A stretch of 64,000 nt of DNA from Marinobacter fuscus (lineage in GTDB: Bacteria > Pseudomonadota > Gammaproteobacteria > Pseudomonadales > Oleiphilaceae). Under the pieces are notes generated by a model. The model saw only the letters and a list, made by a program, of their open reading frames with translations. It ran no database searches and was not told the DNA's origin. Where the stretch lies: positions 124,001 to 188,000 of the forward strand of contig NZ_PXNP01000085.1 of NCBI RefSeq assembly GCF_003007675.1, read 5' to 3'. Shown here piece by piece: positions 54,584 through 63,877 of the stretch. A program made the position numbers and the translations under genes. How positions within the stretch are numbered: position 1 is the stretch's first letter; each line of letters starts with the position of its first letter.

Positions 54584-56893
54584 ATGATGCTATTGGCTGT
54601 GCTATCCGGTTTTCTGGTCACGGCCCTGGTGCCGTTACTGAACCGTTTAGCGGGCAGCTACATCGGCTGGGTACTGGCTCTGGTTCCCGCACTTCTTGCC
54701 GCCTATTTCGCCTCTCTGGTGCCAGAGGTTAGCAACGGCGGTCGGCTATTGCTCGAATACCCCTGGATGCCCGGGCTGAATATCTCCCTCGACTTCCTGG
54801 TAGATGGTTTGTCGCTGGTTTTCGCACTGCTGATCAGCGGCATCGGCGTTTTCATTCTGATTTATGCGGGCGCGTACCTGAAAGGCCACAAGGATCTCGG
54901 CCGGTTCTATGTCATTCTGCTGTCATTCATGGCCTCCATGCTGGGCCTGGTGCTGGCCGACAACCTGATCACCTTTTTCGTCTTCTGGGAGTTGACCAGC
55001 ATTACCTCTTACCTGTTGATCGGCTTTCACCACGAAGACGCCGACGCCCGCAAATTCGCACTGCAGGGCTTATTTGTCACCGCTGGCGGTGGGCTTGCAC
55101 TGCTGGCAGGCCTGATTCTCCTGGGCACAATTACCGGCGAATATTCGTTCTCTGGCCTTCTGGAGTCCGGCACCCTAATCAGCCAGCATCCCTATTACAC
55201 CGCAGCGCTGGTGTGCATTTTGATTGGAGCCTTCACCAAATCGGCCCAATGGCCATTCCACTTCTGGCTGCCCAATGCCATGGCAGCGCCCACACCGGTC
55301 TCTGCCTACCTGCATTCTGCCACTATGGTAAAAGCGGGCGTTTATCTGCTGGCCAGGCTCAACGAACCCATGGGCGACACCCTGCTCTGGAGCGGGACTC
55401 TGATGGCGTTTGGCACCATGACCATGATCACCGGCGCCTATCTGGCCTACAGCAACACCGGCATCAAAAAGCTGCTGGCCTACTCCACGGTGATGGCACT
55501 GGGTACCCTCACCCTGCTGATCGGCGTGGGCACCGAACTGGCGCTGACTGCGTTTGTCTGCTTCCTGGTGGCCCATTCGCTCTACAAGGGCGCACTGTTC
55601 ATGCTCGCCGGAGCTCTGGATCACGCCACCGGCACCAAAGACATCACCCGCATGGGGGGCCTGCGGCACAGTATGCCCCTAACCGCGGCCATCACCGGGC
55701 TTGCCACCTTATCCCTGGCGGGTTTGCCACCACTGTTCGGCTTCGTTGCCAAAGAGCTTTTACTGGAAGCTCTGTTGCAGTCGCCGCTGTGGTCTGCCGG
55801 GCTGCTAATGGCCACACTGTTCTCCGCCATGCTGGTGGTCGCGGTGGCAGGCCTGCTGGTAATCAAACCATTTTTCGGCGCTACCGTTAAAATGCCTAAA
55901 CAACCTCACGAGGCGCCCATGGCCATGCTTGCAGGCCCTGCAGTCCTGGCCCTGCTGGCGTTGATTTTCGGCGTTGCGCCCGCCCTGCCCGCCAGCCTTA
56001 TTCTTGATGCCGCCATCTCCGCCAGTGTCGGCAGCCCGGTGGCGACGAAGCTGGCACTCTGGCACGGAATTAACGTGCCTTTGATGCTGTCTGCCGCCAG
56101 CCTGGTTGTGGGTGCTGTTCTGGTTCATCAGTGGCCTAAACTGCAACCCCGGCTGCACCGGCTCAACAGCACCATGGCCCGGCGCGGGCCAGAGGCCGGG
56201 TACTTCGGTTTTATGCAAGGGCTGGCACAGTTTGCCAGTTGGCAAACCCGGCGCCTGCAGAACGGGGTACTGGGCACCTACCTGCTGATTTTGGTGCTGG
56301 TGACCTTCGGCCTGACGGGGTACACCCTGCTCTTTCGATACGACATCGACCTGGCCTTCGATCTTGCCGACAGCTACTTCTACGAGTGGGGCATCGCTTT
56401 GCTGGTGGTGGCTGCCACAGTATTTGCCTGCATCACCCAATCCCGCCTGGCATCGGTTGCTTCCGTCGGTGTACTGGGGTTTGGCGTAGCACTTACCTTT
56501 ATCCATTTCAGTGCGCCGGATCTGGGCATTACCCAGTTACTGGTGGAAACCCTGACCGTGATCCTGCTGGTTCTGGTGCTGTTCAAGCTGCCACCGTTCG
56601 TGAACCTCTCCACACCCTGGGAACGCTATCGCGATCTGGCGGTTGCCGTCTTTGCCGGTAGCGTGATGGCCTTGCTGATGCTTGCGGTGCTGGACGTCCG
56701 GTATTTTGAGAGCATTTCCACATTCTTTATCGAGAACAGCTACGCCCTGGCCCAGGGCCGCAACATCGTGAACGTGATTCTGGTGGACTTCCGGCAACTG
56801 GATACTCTGGGAGAGATCTTTGTACTCGGGCTGGCTGCGATTGGGGTTTATTCCATGCTCAAACTGAGGGCGGAGGATCAACAGAAGCCATGA
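54584..56893 (+). CDS. mrpA: Mrp antiporter subunit A without B fusion (second operon)
   Basis: A 769-residue NuoL-like subunit with about 21 hydrophobic segments, lacking the MrpB tail of the first operon's A. Motifs are FWELTSITSYLLIGFHHEDA, GAFTKSAQWPFHFWLPNAMA, TPVSAYLHSATMVKAGVYLL and VNVILVDFRQLDTLGEIFVL. GGAG stands before the ATG at 54584 (a second ATG follows). The stop overlaps mrpB by four bases. Confidence 0.95.
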   Translation: MMLLAVLSGFLVTALVPLLNRLAGSYIGWVLALVPALLAAYFASLVPEVSNGGRLLLEYPWMPGLNISLDFLVDGLSLVFALLISGIGVFILIYAGAYLKGHKDLGRFYVILLSFMASMLGLVLADNLITFFVFWELTSITSYLLIGFHHEDADARKFALQGLFVTAGGGLALLAGLILLGTITGEYSFSGLLESGTLISQHPYYTAALVCILIGAFTKSAQWPFHFWLPNAMAAPTPVSAYLHSATMVKAGVYLLARLNEPMGDTLLWSGTLMAFGTMTMITGAYLAYSNTGIKKLLAYSTVMALGTLTLLIGVGTELALTAFVCFLVAHSLYKGALFMLAGALDHATGTKDITRMGGLRHSMPLTAAITGLATLSLAGLPPLFGFVAKELLLEALLQSPLWSAGLLMATLFSAMLVVAVAGLLVIKPFFGATVKMPKQPHEAPMAMLAGPAVLALLALIFGVAPALPASLILDAAISASVGSPVATKLALWHGINVPLMLSAASLVVGAVLVHQWPKLQPRLHRLNSTMARRGPEAGYFGFMQGLAQFASWQTRRLQNGVLGTYLLILVLVTFGLTGYTLLFRYDIDLAFDLADSYFYEWGIALLVVAATVFACITQSRLASVASVGVLGFGVALTFIHFSAPDLGITQLLVETLTVILLVLVLFKLPPFVNLSTPWERYRDLAVAVFAGSVMALLMLAVLDVRYFESISTFFIENSYALAQGRNIVNVILVDFRQLDTLGEIFVLGLAAIGVYSMLKLRAEDQQKP

Positions 56894-57315
56894 GAACCAG
56901 CACCCTGATTCTGCAAACCGCAGCCCTGGCCATCATGCCACTGCAACTTATGTTCTCGGCATTCCTGCTGCTGCGGGGCCACAATGAACCCGGCGGCGGC
57001 TTTATTGGCGGGCTGGTGGCCGCCAGTGCCTTTGTGCTCTACGCCTTCACCTTCGGCGCCGACTCCACCCGCAAGCTACTGCGTGCCAAGCCACAGGATT
57101 TACTGGCGGCAGGCCTGCTACTCGGCCTGGCGTCAACCATACCAGCCTTGATAGCGGGCCAGCCGATGCTCACCGCGCACTGGTGGCAGTTACCACTGCC
57201 CGGCGAAGGCTATCTGAAATTATCCACCGTGCTGATATTCGACATCGGTGTTTACCTTGCGGTTCTTGGCACCCTGATGACCTTTGTGATCGGGCTGATG
57301 GAGGTCGAGCAATAA
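56890..57315 (+). CDS. mrpB: Mrp antiporter subunit B (second operon)
   Basis: The 141 residues have four hydrophobic segments: LMFSAFLLLRGHNEPGGGFI with GGLVAASAFVLYAF is the domain signature, shared with the fused tail of the first operon's A. STVLIFDIGVYLAVLGTLMT precedes the end. It starts within the mrpA stop (ATGA). Confidence 0.95.
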   Translation: MRTSTLILQTAALAIMPLQLMFSAFLLLRGHNEPGGGFIGGLVAASAFVLYAFTFGADSTRKLLRAKPQDLLAAGLLLGLASTIPALIAGQPMLTAHWWQLPLPGEGYLKLSTVLIFDIGVYLAVLGTLMTFVIGLMEVEQ

Positions 57316-57350
57316 TCCAGACACTGGCTGCATAGGGAGGAAGACCAGCC

Positions 57351-57698
57351 ATGGCAACTCTGATGGCACTGGTGGTGGGCATTCTGTTTGCCGCCAGCAT
57401 TTACATGATGCTCAGGCGCTCCATCGTCAAACTGGTGATTGGCCTGATCATACTGAGTAACGCCGCGAACCTGCTGATCTTTGTGGTATCAGGGCTGACC
57501 CGGGGTGCGCCACCGCTGATACCGGACAACGCCAAGGCCGTGGCTGGCGCAGTGGCCGACCCCCTGCCACAGGCCCTGATTCTCACAGCCATTGTTATTG
57601 CATTCAGTGTGCTCGCCTTTGCGGTGGTTCTGATCCGCCGGGCCTATGAAGTAGTGGGTACTGACGACCTGGATCAAATGAAGGATACCGATACTTGA
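57351..57698 (+). CDS. mrpC: Mrp antiporter subunit C (second operon)
   Basis: The 115 residues resemble Nuo[41 protein letters not shown] and [21 protein letters not shown] 35-base gap with GGAGG-like sequence separates it from mrpB; its stop overlaps mrpD by four bases. Confidence 0.95.
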   Translation: MATLMALVVGILFAASIYMMLRRSIVKLVIGLIILSNAANLLIFVVSGLTRGAPPLIPDNAKAVAGAVADPLPQALILTAIVIAFSVLAFAVVLIRRAYEVVGTDDLDQMKDTDT

Positions 57699-59209
57699 AC
57701 CTGGAACTCGTTCTGCCAATTCTGATTCCACTGACGGCTGGCGCCCTGTCACTGGCGCTGTGGCGCTCGGTCAGGTTGCAGCGATACCTGGCTGTGTTGG
57801 CGACTCTGCTGCTGTTGATCGCCGGGCTCTGGCTGATGGATACCACCCTGACCCAGGGCTTCGTGGTGGTCGAGATGGGCAACTGGCCTGCCCCCTTTGG
57901 CATTGTACTGGTGGCGGACATGCTGGCAGCCATCATGATTGTACTCACTGGCATTATCGGGCTGGCCATTGCCCTCTACTCTCTTGCCAGCACCCCGCCC
58001 GGCCACGAGACCTTTGGCTATTACCCACTGATGCATCTGCTGCTGGCGGGCGTCGCCGGGGCATTTCTGACCGGCGACATCTTCAATCTGTTTGTCTGGT
58101 TCGAAGTGATGCTGCTGGCGTCCTTTGCCTTGCTCACCCTGGGTGGTGAGCGTGCCCAGATGGAAGGTGCTATCAAGTACGTGACCCTGAACCTGTTTTC
58201 CTCGGCGATTTTCCTGTCGGCCGTGGGCTTGCTGTATGGCATGGTGGGCACGCTGAATCTGGCCGATATTGCCCAGAAAGTGCGCAGCATCGATGACCCG
58301 GGCATGATTACCGTGGTATCGCTGATGTTCATGGTGTCTTTCGGCATCAAGGCGGCGGCTTTCCCGCTGTTTTTCTGGTTGCCTGCCTCGTACCACACTC
58401 CGCAGGTTGCGGTTTCCGCCCTGTTCGCAGGCTTGCTCACCAAAGTCGGGGTATACGCGCTGTTTCGGGTATTCACCCTGGTGTTCACCCAGGATGTTGG
58501 CTACACCCACACCCTGCTGCTCTGGGTGGCCGCGCTGACCATGCTCACCGGCGTACTGGGGGCGGCGGCCCAGTTCGAGTTCCGGCGGATTCTGTCGTTT
58601 CACATTGTCAGCCAGATCGGCTACATGCTGCTGGGGTTGGCTCTGTTCACGCCCCTGGCCCTGATCGGCGGCGTGTTTTACATCATGCACCACATCATCG
58701 TGAAGACCAATCTGTTCCTGATCAGTGGCATTACCTTTCGCTTGCTGGGCAGCTATCAGCTGAAAGATCTCGGCGGTGTTTATCGCCAACGCCCCTGGCT
58801 GGCGCTGCTATTCCTGATCCCGGCCCTGTCCCTGGCGGGCATTCCGCCGCTGTCCGGCTTCTTTGCCAAGTTCATCGTGGTGCGTGCAACCCTGGAGGCC
58901 AACGAATATCTGGTGGCCGCCATCGCGCTGCTGGTAGGGCTTCTGACCCTCTATTCCATGATCAAGATATGGGCCGAAGTGTTCTGGAAGAAACTGCCGG
59001 AGCACGTCACCGATGCCAGCCGCCTGAACAGCGATGTGAAAGACTCCGGGGCCTGGGCCTGCTATACCCCGGTGGTGGGCCTGGCGGCCTGCACCCTGGC
59101 AATCGGGCTCTATGGCCAGCCCATTTACGTGCTGGCCGAAACCGCAGCCGCCCAGTTACTCGATCCTCAAAGGTACATCAATGCCGTACTCGGAGGAGCG
59201 CCACAATGA
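57695..59209 (+). CDS. mrpD: Mrp antiporter subunit D (second operon)
   Basis: The 504-residue NuoM/N-like subunit has the conserved [40 protein letters not shown] and [20 protein letters not shown]. It matches the first operon's D in layout but is clearly diverged. ATGA overlaps at both ends (mrpC before, mrpE after). Confidence 0.95.
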   Translation: MNLELVLPILIPLTAGALSLALWRSVRLQRYLAVLATLLLLIAGLWLMDTTLTQGFVVVEMGNWPAPFGIVLVADMLAAIMIVLTGIIGLAIALYSLASTPPGHETFGYYPLMHLLLAGVAGAFLTGDIFNLFVWFEVMLLASFALLTLGGERAQMEGAIKYVTLNLFSSAIFLSAVGLLYGMVGTLNLADIAQKVRSIDDPGMITVVSLMFMVSFGIKAAAFPLFFWLPASYHTPQVAVSALFAGLLTKVGVYALFRVFTLVFTQDVGYTHTLLLWVAALTMLTGVLGAAAQFEFRRILSFHIVSQIGYMLLGLALFTPLALIGGVFYIMHHIIVKTNLFLISGITFRLLGSYQLKDLGGVYRQRPWLALLFLIPALSLAGIPPLSGFFAKFIVVRATLEANEYLVAAIALLVGLLTLYSMIKIWAEVFWKKLPEHVTDASRLNSDVKDSGAWACYTPVVGLAACTLAIGLYGQPIYVLAETAAAQLLDPQRYINAVLGGAPQ

Positions 59210-59679
59210 TCGGTCTGTTCTGGAATTTGCTGCTGGCCCTTGCCTGGGTAACACTCACTGGCAGCGTTACCGCCATGAACCTTCTGGCAGGCCTGGCCTT
59301 TGGCTATCTGGCGCTTATGGTGTTGCAACGCCACGTACCTGCGCTGCATGGCTATTCGCGGAAAATTCCACGGTTCGCGGCGTTCCTGGTGTACTTCCTG
59401 AAGGAACTGATCAAGTCGAACCTGAAAGTGGCCTATGACATCGCCACGCCGGTCTGGCATATGAAGCCTGGCGTGATTGCGTTTCCGCTGGTGGCCAGAA
59501 CAGACATGGAAATTCTCTTTGTCAGCAGTGTGATTTCTCTGACTCCGGGCACTCTGAGCCTGGATATCTCCGATGACAGAAAGACTCTGTTCATTCATGC
59601 CATGTTTCTTCAGGATGAAGAACAGTTGCGGGCGGAACTGCGGGAGCTGGAACGTCGGATTCTCAAGGTATTCCACTAG
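59206..59679 (+). CDS. mrpE: Mrp antiporter subunit E (second operon)
   Basis: I start at ATG 59206 (157 residues), overlapping the mrpD stop by four bases; the frame is open further upstream through mrpD. Two N-terminal helices, [20 protein letters not shown] and [20 protein letters not shown] are typical. The LIKSNLK codons contain copy 2 of the 19-base repeat. Confidence 0.94.
   Translation: MIGLFWNLLLALAWVTLTGSVTAMNLLAGLAFGYLALMVLQRHVPALHGYSRKIPRFAAFLVYFLKELIKSNLKVAYDIATPVWHMKPGVIAFPLVARTDMEILFVSSVISLTPGTLSLDISDDRKTLFIHAMFLQDEEQLRAELRELERRILKVFH
59410..59428 (+). repeat. 19-base exact repeat, copy 2 (inside second mrpE)
   Basis: Identical to 54553-54571. Here it is coding (residues IKSNLK of MrpE), which suggests this copy is the original. 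Confidence 0.9.
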
Positions 59680-59689
59680 GAGTGTTGCC

Positions 59690-59962
59690 ATGCTCAGTAT
59701 CGTGATCGATGTCGTCTACTTCATGCTGTCGCTGGCGCTGTTGTTTGCCTTCATCCGCCTGACCCGTGGCCCGACCCTGCCCGACAGGGTTGTCGCGCTG
59801 GAGTTGATCGCCTCGGTGATTGTGGGTTACGTGGGCGTACACGCCATCGATACCGGTGTATCCAGCTTTCTGGATGTGGCCATAGTGATTGCCCTGACTG
59901 GCTTTCTCGCGGCCATTGGCTTCGGCCGCTTCGTCCAAAGGGGAGGCGTGCGCAATGACTGA
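59690..59962 (+). CDS. mrpF: Mrp antiporter subunit F (second operon)
   Basis: The 90 residues start at ATG 59690 behind AGGAG; an open frame before it lies in mrpE. RLTRGPTLPDRVVALELIAS is the family signature. Three short helices. The last 8 bases overlap mrpG. Confidence 0.94.
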   Translation: MLSIVIDVVYFMLSLALLFAFIRLTRGPTLPDRVVALELIASVIVGYVGVHAIDTGVSSFLDVAIVIALTGFLAAIGFGRFVQRGGVRND

Positions 59963-60323
59963 GCTTCTTGTTTGCACACTGCTGTTGGCCGGTGCGTCGT
60001 TCATGCTGCTGGCGGCCATCGGCGTGGTACGCCTACCGGATCTGCCCACCCGTATGCACGCCACTACCAAGGCCGGCGCACTGGGCGCAATGCTGACCAT
60101 GGGCGGGGTGGCAATCTACTTTGCCGACAGTGCGGTGTCTGCCAGAGCCATCGCCATCGTAGTGTTCATCCTGCTGACCGCCCCCATTGCCGCCCATGTT
60201 ATTGGCAGAGCGGGCTACTTTACCGGCGTAACGCTCTGGGAAGGCACCGTCAAAGATGAGCTGCGAGAACGCTACGGCCCGATCAGCCAACGTCTGGCAA
60301 GCCGCGATGACAAACGCCCCTGA
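59955..60323 (+). CDS. mrpG: Mrp antiporter subunit G (second operon)
   Basis: The 122 residues start at ATG 59955, 8 bases inside the end of mrpF. AIGVVRLPDLPTRMHATTKA with GALGAMLTMG is the MrpG signature, followed by a third helix and a polar tail (ELRERYGPISQRLASRDD). No clear terminator follows; the next gene has its own promoter. Confidence 0.94.
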   Translation: MTELLVCTLLLAGASFMLLAAIGVVRLPDLPTRMHATTKAGALGAMLTMGGVAIYFADSAVSARAIAIVVFILLTAPIAAHVIGRAGYFTGVTLWEGTVKDELRERYGPISQRLASRDDKRP

Positions 60324-60371
60324 TCGGCCGGAAAACTGGCGATAAAAAAGACTAAAACCAATGGCTTACTA

Positions 60372-60399
60372 TTGGCTCATTGCAAATTTTGCGTATAGT
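60372..60399 (+). promoter_or_regulatory. Promoter of the acyl-CoA ligase gene
   Basis: TTGGCT (60372-60377) and TATAGT (60394-60399) are 16 bases apart. Start of transcription is expected near 60406, about 100 bases before the coding start. Confidence 0.6.
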
Positions 60400-60505
60400 G
60401 GATGGGTTGACAAGCAAATCATCTCAGCCTTCAGCAGGCCGATTTCAAGTCAACCGAATCTTTCTTGAAGTCACAACAAACAAAAGCACAGTGAGAAGAT
60501 ACGTT

Positions 60506-62152
60506 ATGGCGAATACCAAAATTCTCAAGCCCGCTGAAAACGCCCACCAATACCCACTGCTGATCAAACAACTGCTCATGTCCGGCCCCCGTTACAACCC
60601 GGAGCAGGAAATTGTTTATGCCAACCGCAGCAAGTACACCTACAAAGACCTGGTGAAGCGCATTCACCGCCTGGCCAATGCGCTGACCGACGCCGGAGTG
60701 AAGCCCGGCGATACCGTCGCCGTAATGGACTGGGATACGCCGCGCTATCTGGAATGCTTCTTTGCGGTGCCCATGTTGGGTGCGGTTCTGCATACGGTTA
60801 ACGTGCGGCTGTCTCCGGAACAGATCCTCTACACCATGAACCACGCAGAAGACGATGTGGTGTTGGTGCACGACGACTTCTTGCCCATCATCGAGGGCAT
60901 CAAGGATCAGGTCAGTACCGTCAAGACCTGGATTCAGCTGACCGATGCCAACCAGGCCGGTGAAGTCTCGTTCGACACCCACGGCGAGTACGAGGCATTG
61001 CTGGCCAAAGCGGATGATCATTTCGAGTTCCCGGACTTCGACGAAAACAGCGTCGCCACCACCTTTTACACCACCGGTACAACCGGTAACCCTAAAGGGG
61101 TCTATTTCAGCCACCGCCAACTGGTGCTGCACACTTTGTCGATGGCTGGCAGCATCGGCCACTTCGATGAAATGCCTCTGTTGCGATCATCGTCGGTCTA
61201 TATGCCGGTAACTCCCATGTTCCATGTACATGCCTGGGGCGTGCCCTATACAGCCACCTTGCTGGGTATCAAGCAGGTCTATCCGGGCCGGTATGAACCG
61301 GAACTTCTGGTGGATCTGCTCAAGCACCACAAGGTCAGTTTTTCACACTGTGTGCCCACCATCATGCAGATGATGATGGCTACCGAGTCCATCAAAACGG
61401 CCGACCTGAGCAACTGGCACGTCCTGATTGGCGGCAGCGCCATGACCAAAGGCTTATGCGATGCCGCTGCTAAACTGGGCATCCGCCTGTACACCGGTTA
61501 CGGCATGTCGGAAACCTGCCCGCTGTTGAGCATGACCCACCTCACTCCGCAAGACGTGACGTTGCCGCTGGAGCAACAAACACCGATCCGGGTAAAAACC
61601 GGGGTAGCCGTGCCCATGGTGGATTTGGAAATCGTCGACCCTGACGGCAAACCGGTGCCCCACGATGGCGAAAGCAAGGGCGAAGTGGTGGCCCGCGCCC
61701 CCTGGCTGACCCAGAGCTACTTCAAGCAACCGGATAAGGGCGAGGAGCTGTGGCAAGGTGGCTGGCTGCATACCGGTGACGTGGCTTCTATGGAGCCCAA
61801 CCACACGCTCACCATCAAGGATCGCATCAAGGATGTGATCAAGACCGGCGGCGAGTGGCTGTCATCGCTGGACCTGGAAAACATGATCAGTCAACATCCC
61901 GCCGTTGCGGGTGCTGCCGTGGTGGGTATTCCGGATGAGAAGTGGGGCGAGCGCCCTTACGCCCTGATTACCCTGAAGCCAGGCGAAAACGCCTCTGAAG
62001 AAGACATTCAGAAGCACCTGCAGGCGTTCGTCGACAGCGGGGACATCAACAAGTGGGCCATTCCGAGCCAGATGCGCTTTGTTGAGGACATTCCCAAGAC
62101 CAGTGTTGGCAAGATCAACAAAAAACTGATACGGGATCAGATTCAGGACTGA
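60506..62152 (+). CDS. Fatty-acyl/medium-chain acyl-CoA ligase (AMP-forming)
   Basis: It activates a carboxylic acid with ATP and CoA. I start at ATG 60506 (MANTKILKPAENAHQYPLLI, 548 residues); the upstream open frame is leader. The AMP-binding signature reads TFYTTGTTGNPKGVYFSHRQ. Further motifs are TGYGMSETCPLLS, WLHTGDVASMEPNHTLTIKD (Gly-Asp turn), KDVIKTGGEWLSSLDLENMI and the late catalytic Lys in PKTSVGKINKKLIRDQ. Length and sequence place it near AlkK/DmdB-type ligases for medium-chain or methylthiopropionate substrates; the exact one is undetermined. A strong terminator follows. Confidence 0.93.
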   Translation: MANTKILKPAENAHQYPLLIKQLLMSGPRYNPEQEIVYANRSKYTYKDLVKRIHRLANALTDAGVKPGDTVAVMDWDTPRYLECFFAVPMLGAVLHTVNVRLSPEQILYTMNHAEDDVVLVHDDFLPIIEGIKDQVSTVKTWIQLTDANQAGEVSFDTHGEYEALLAKADDHFEFPDFDENSVATTFYTTGTTGNPKGVYFSHRQLVLHTLSMAGSIGHFDEMPLLRSSSVYMPVTPMFHVHAWGVPYTATLLGIKQVYPGRYEPELLVDLLKHHKVSFSHCVPTIMQMMMATESIKTADLSNWHVLIGGSAMTKGLCDAAAKLGIRLYTGYGMSETCPLLSMTHLTPQDVTLPLEQQTPIRVKTGVAVPMVDLEIVDPDGKPVPHDGESKGEVVARAPWLTQSYFKQPDKGEELWQGGWLHTGDVASMEPNHTLTIKDRIKDVIKTGGEWLSSLDLENMISQHPAVAGAAVVGIPDEKWGERPYALITLKPGENASEEDIQKHLQAFVDSGDINKWAIPSQMRFVEDIPKTSVGKINKKLIRDQIQD

Positions 62153-62170
62153 TCGTCCCGGAACCTGAAG

Positions 62171-62198
62171 AAGCCGACGCGCACGCGTCGGCTTTTTT
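62171..62198 (+). terminator. Terminator of the acyl-CoA ligase gene
   Basis: AAGCCGACGC (62171-62180) pairs with GCGTCGGCTT (62185-62194) around GCAC, ending in T6 (62193-62198). Confidence 0.92.
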
Positions 62199-62215
62199 GT
62201 GTCGGTTGTACGGGT

Positions 62216-63469
62216 TTAAACCCCCGAAAACGCGAAATCCACCTCGGGTTTGCGACCATCGACAATATCTGCCAGAGCCGCCGCCGAGCCACAGGCATGC
62301 GTCCAGCCCAGGGTGCCATGGCCGGTGTTCAGGTACAGATTACTGAAGTGGCTTCTGCCAATGTAGGGGACATTGGAGGGCGTCGCCGGGCGCAGGCCTG
62401 TCCAGAACTCCGCCCTGTCCCAATCACCGGCGTTGGGCATTACCTCCGCCGCCCGGCGAACAATCGCGCGGCAACGGGTGAAGTTCAGATTCCGGCTGTA
62501 ACCGTTCAGCTCGGCGGTACCGGCAACCCGGATGCGATCACCCAAACGGGAGTAAACCAGCTTGTATTCATCATCGGTCAGGCTCACTTTGAACGCCGCC
62601 TGCGGGTCTTTCACCGGCACCGTTATGGAGTAACCCTTGGCCGGATAGATATTCAAAAACAGCCCCAGCCTTCGAGCCAACACCGCACTGAAACTTCCCA
62701 GACTCAACACAAAGCGATCCGCCCGAATGGTGTGATGCTGGCCGTCAGTCAGCGCCAGCGCGCCGAGAAGGCGATCACCCGCCCGTTCAAAATCCAGAAT
62801 TTCAGTGCCGTAGCGGAACTCAACACCGGCGCTCCGACACTGTTCCGCCAGCAGTTGCGTGAACTTTCGGGCATCGCCACTCTCGTCGTCGGCGGTGTAG
62901 GTGGCTCCGGCGATACGATGGCGAATCGGCGACAGGGCCGGTTCCAGCTCGACCGCCCGGGTGGCATCAATTACCTGGCGATCACACCCCAGATCCCGCA
63001 TCAGTCTGGCGGGTTCCAGTGCGCCATCAAACTCCTCGGGATTGGTGTAAAAGTGCAGAATACCGCGTTTCTGTTGATCGTAGTCCAGGCCCAGCTCATC
63101 TCGCAACTGTTGCAGTTGGCCCCGGCTGTAGGTACCCAGATTCACCATCTGGCGGATATTATGCGCGGCCTTGGCCGATGTGCACTGGGCCAGGAAAGAT
63201 AACGCCCAGCGCCACTGGTAGGGATCAAGACGCGGCCGGTACAACAGGGGCGCATCGGGGCGCAGCAGCCACTTTGCCAGCTTCAACGGTGCCGAAGGGT
63301 TGGCCCAGGGCTCGGCATGGGATACCGACACCTGGCCGCCGTTGGCATAACTGGTTTCCAACCCGGCCTGATTCTGTCGGTCGATAACGGTTACCTGGTG
63401 CCCCTGTTTCTGCAGAAACCAGGCCGTAGTGACCCCCACGACGCCGGCACCCAGTACCGCTATATGCAT
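62216..63469 (-). CDS. dadA: D-amino acid dehydrogenase small subunit
   Basis: An FAD-linked, membrane-associated enzyme that oxidises D-amino acids (D-alanine and others) to 2-oxo acids. The 417 residues show the dinucleotide motif VLGAGVVGVTTAWFLQKQGH, ETSYANGGQVSVSHAEPWAN, GATYTADDESGDARKFTQLL and the C-terminal WTGLRPATPSNVPYIGRS with NTGHGTLGWTHACGSA. GGAGATAT precedes the ATG. Length equals the family average (about 415-430). An alanine racemase partner is not seen in the window. Confidence 0.94.
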   Translation of the reverse strand: MHIAVLGAGVVGVTTAWFLQKQGHQVTVIDRQNQAGLETSYANGGQVSVSHAEPWANPSAPLKLAKWLLRPDAPLLYRPRLDPYQWRWALSFLAQCTSAKAAHNIRQMVNLGTYSRGQLQQLRDELGLDYDQQKRGILHFYTNPEEFDGALEPARLMRDLGCDRQVIDATRAVELEPALSPIRHRIAGATYTADDESGDARKFTQLLAEQCRSAGVEFRYGTEILDFERAGDRLLGALALTDGQHHTIRADRFVLSLGSFSAVLARRLGLFLNIYPAKGYSITVPVKDPQAAFKVSLTDDEYKLVYSRLGDRIRVAGTAELNGYSRNLNFTRCRAIVRRAAEVMPNAGDWDRAEFWTGLRPATPSNVPYIGRSHFSNLYLNTGHGTLGWTHACGSAAALADIVDGRKPEVDFAFSGV

Positions 63470-63514
63470 AATATCTCCTGTATTCTGTCTTGTTGTTATG
63501 CCTCTCGGCAGGGC

Positions 63515-63877
63515 TCAGCCACCGGCGCGCTTGACCGTCCAGCCTTTTTGTTCCAGCAATGGCACCAGAATATCCCGCTGATCCCCCTGAATTTCCACCA
63601 CGCCATCCTTGACCGTGCCGCCGGTGCCGCACTTGGCCTTGAGCTCCTTGGCGTAGGCCTTGAGTGCCTTGTCATCCATCGGGATGCCGGTCACCAGAGT
63701 AACACCCTTGCCTTTACGGCCTTTGGTTTCACGGCTGACACGAACAACGCCATCGCCTTCCGGGCGCTTGGCTGATGCGCATTCGCACTGGTCAACCGGC
63801 TGCCGACAGCCGGGGCACATCCGCCCCTGATCGGTGGAAAATACCAGTCCACCCTTACGCTTGTTCATCCCCATCAT
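63515..63877 (-). CDS. yciH: Stress response translation factor YciH (SUI1/eIF1 family)
   Basis: The 120 residues begin at the ATG at 63877 or the adjacent one at 63874, both behind AGGGG. A longer frame lacks such a site. The N-terminus has four cysteines in CPGCRQPVDQCEC, a zinc-ribbon-like element present in bacterial YciH proteins. The SUI1 domain shows GRKGKGVTLVTGIPMDDKAL and AKCGTGGTVKDGVVEIQGDQ. It binds the 30S subunit and affects initiation fidelity, notably under stress. Confidence 0.93.
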   Translation of the reverse strand: MMGMNKRKGGLVFSTDQGRMCPGCRQPVDQCECASAKRPEGDGVVRVSRETKGRKGKGVTLVTGIPMDDKALKAYAKELKAKCGTGGTVKDGVVEIQGDQRDILVPLLEQKGWTVKRAGG

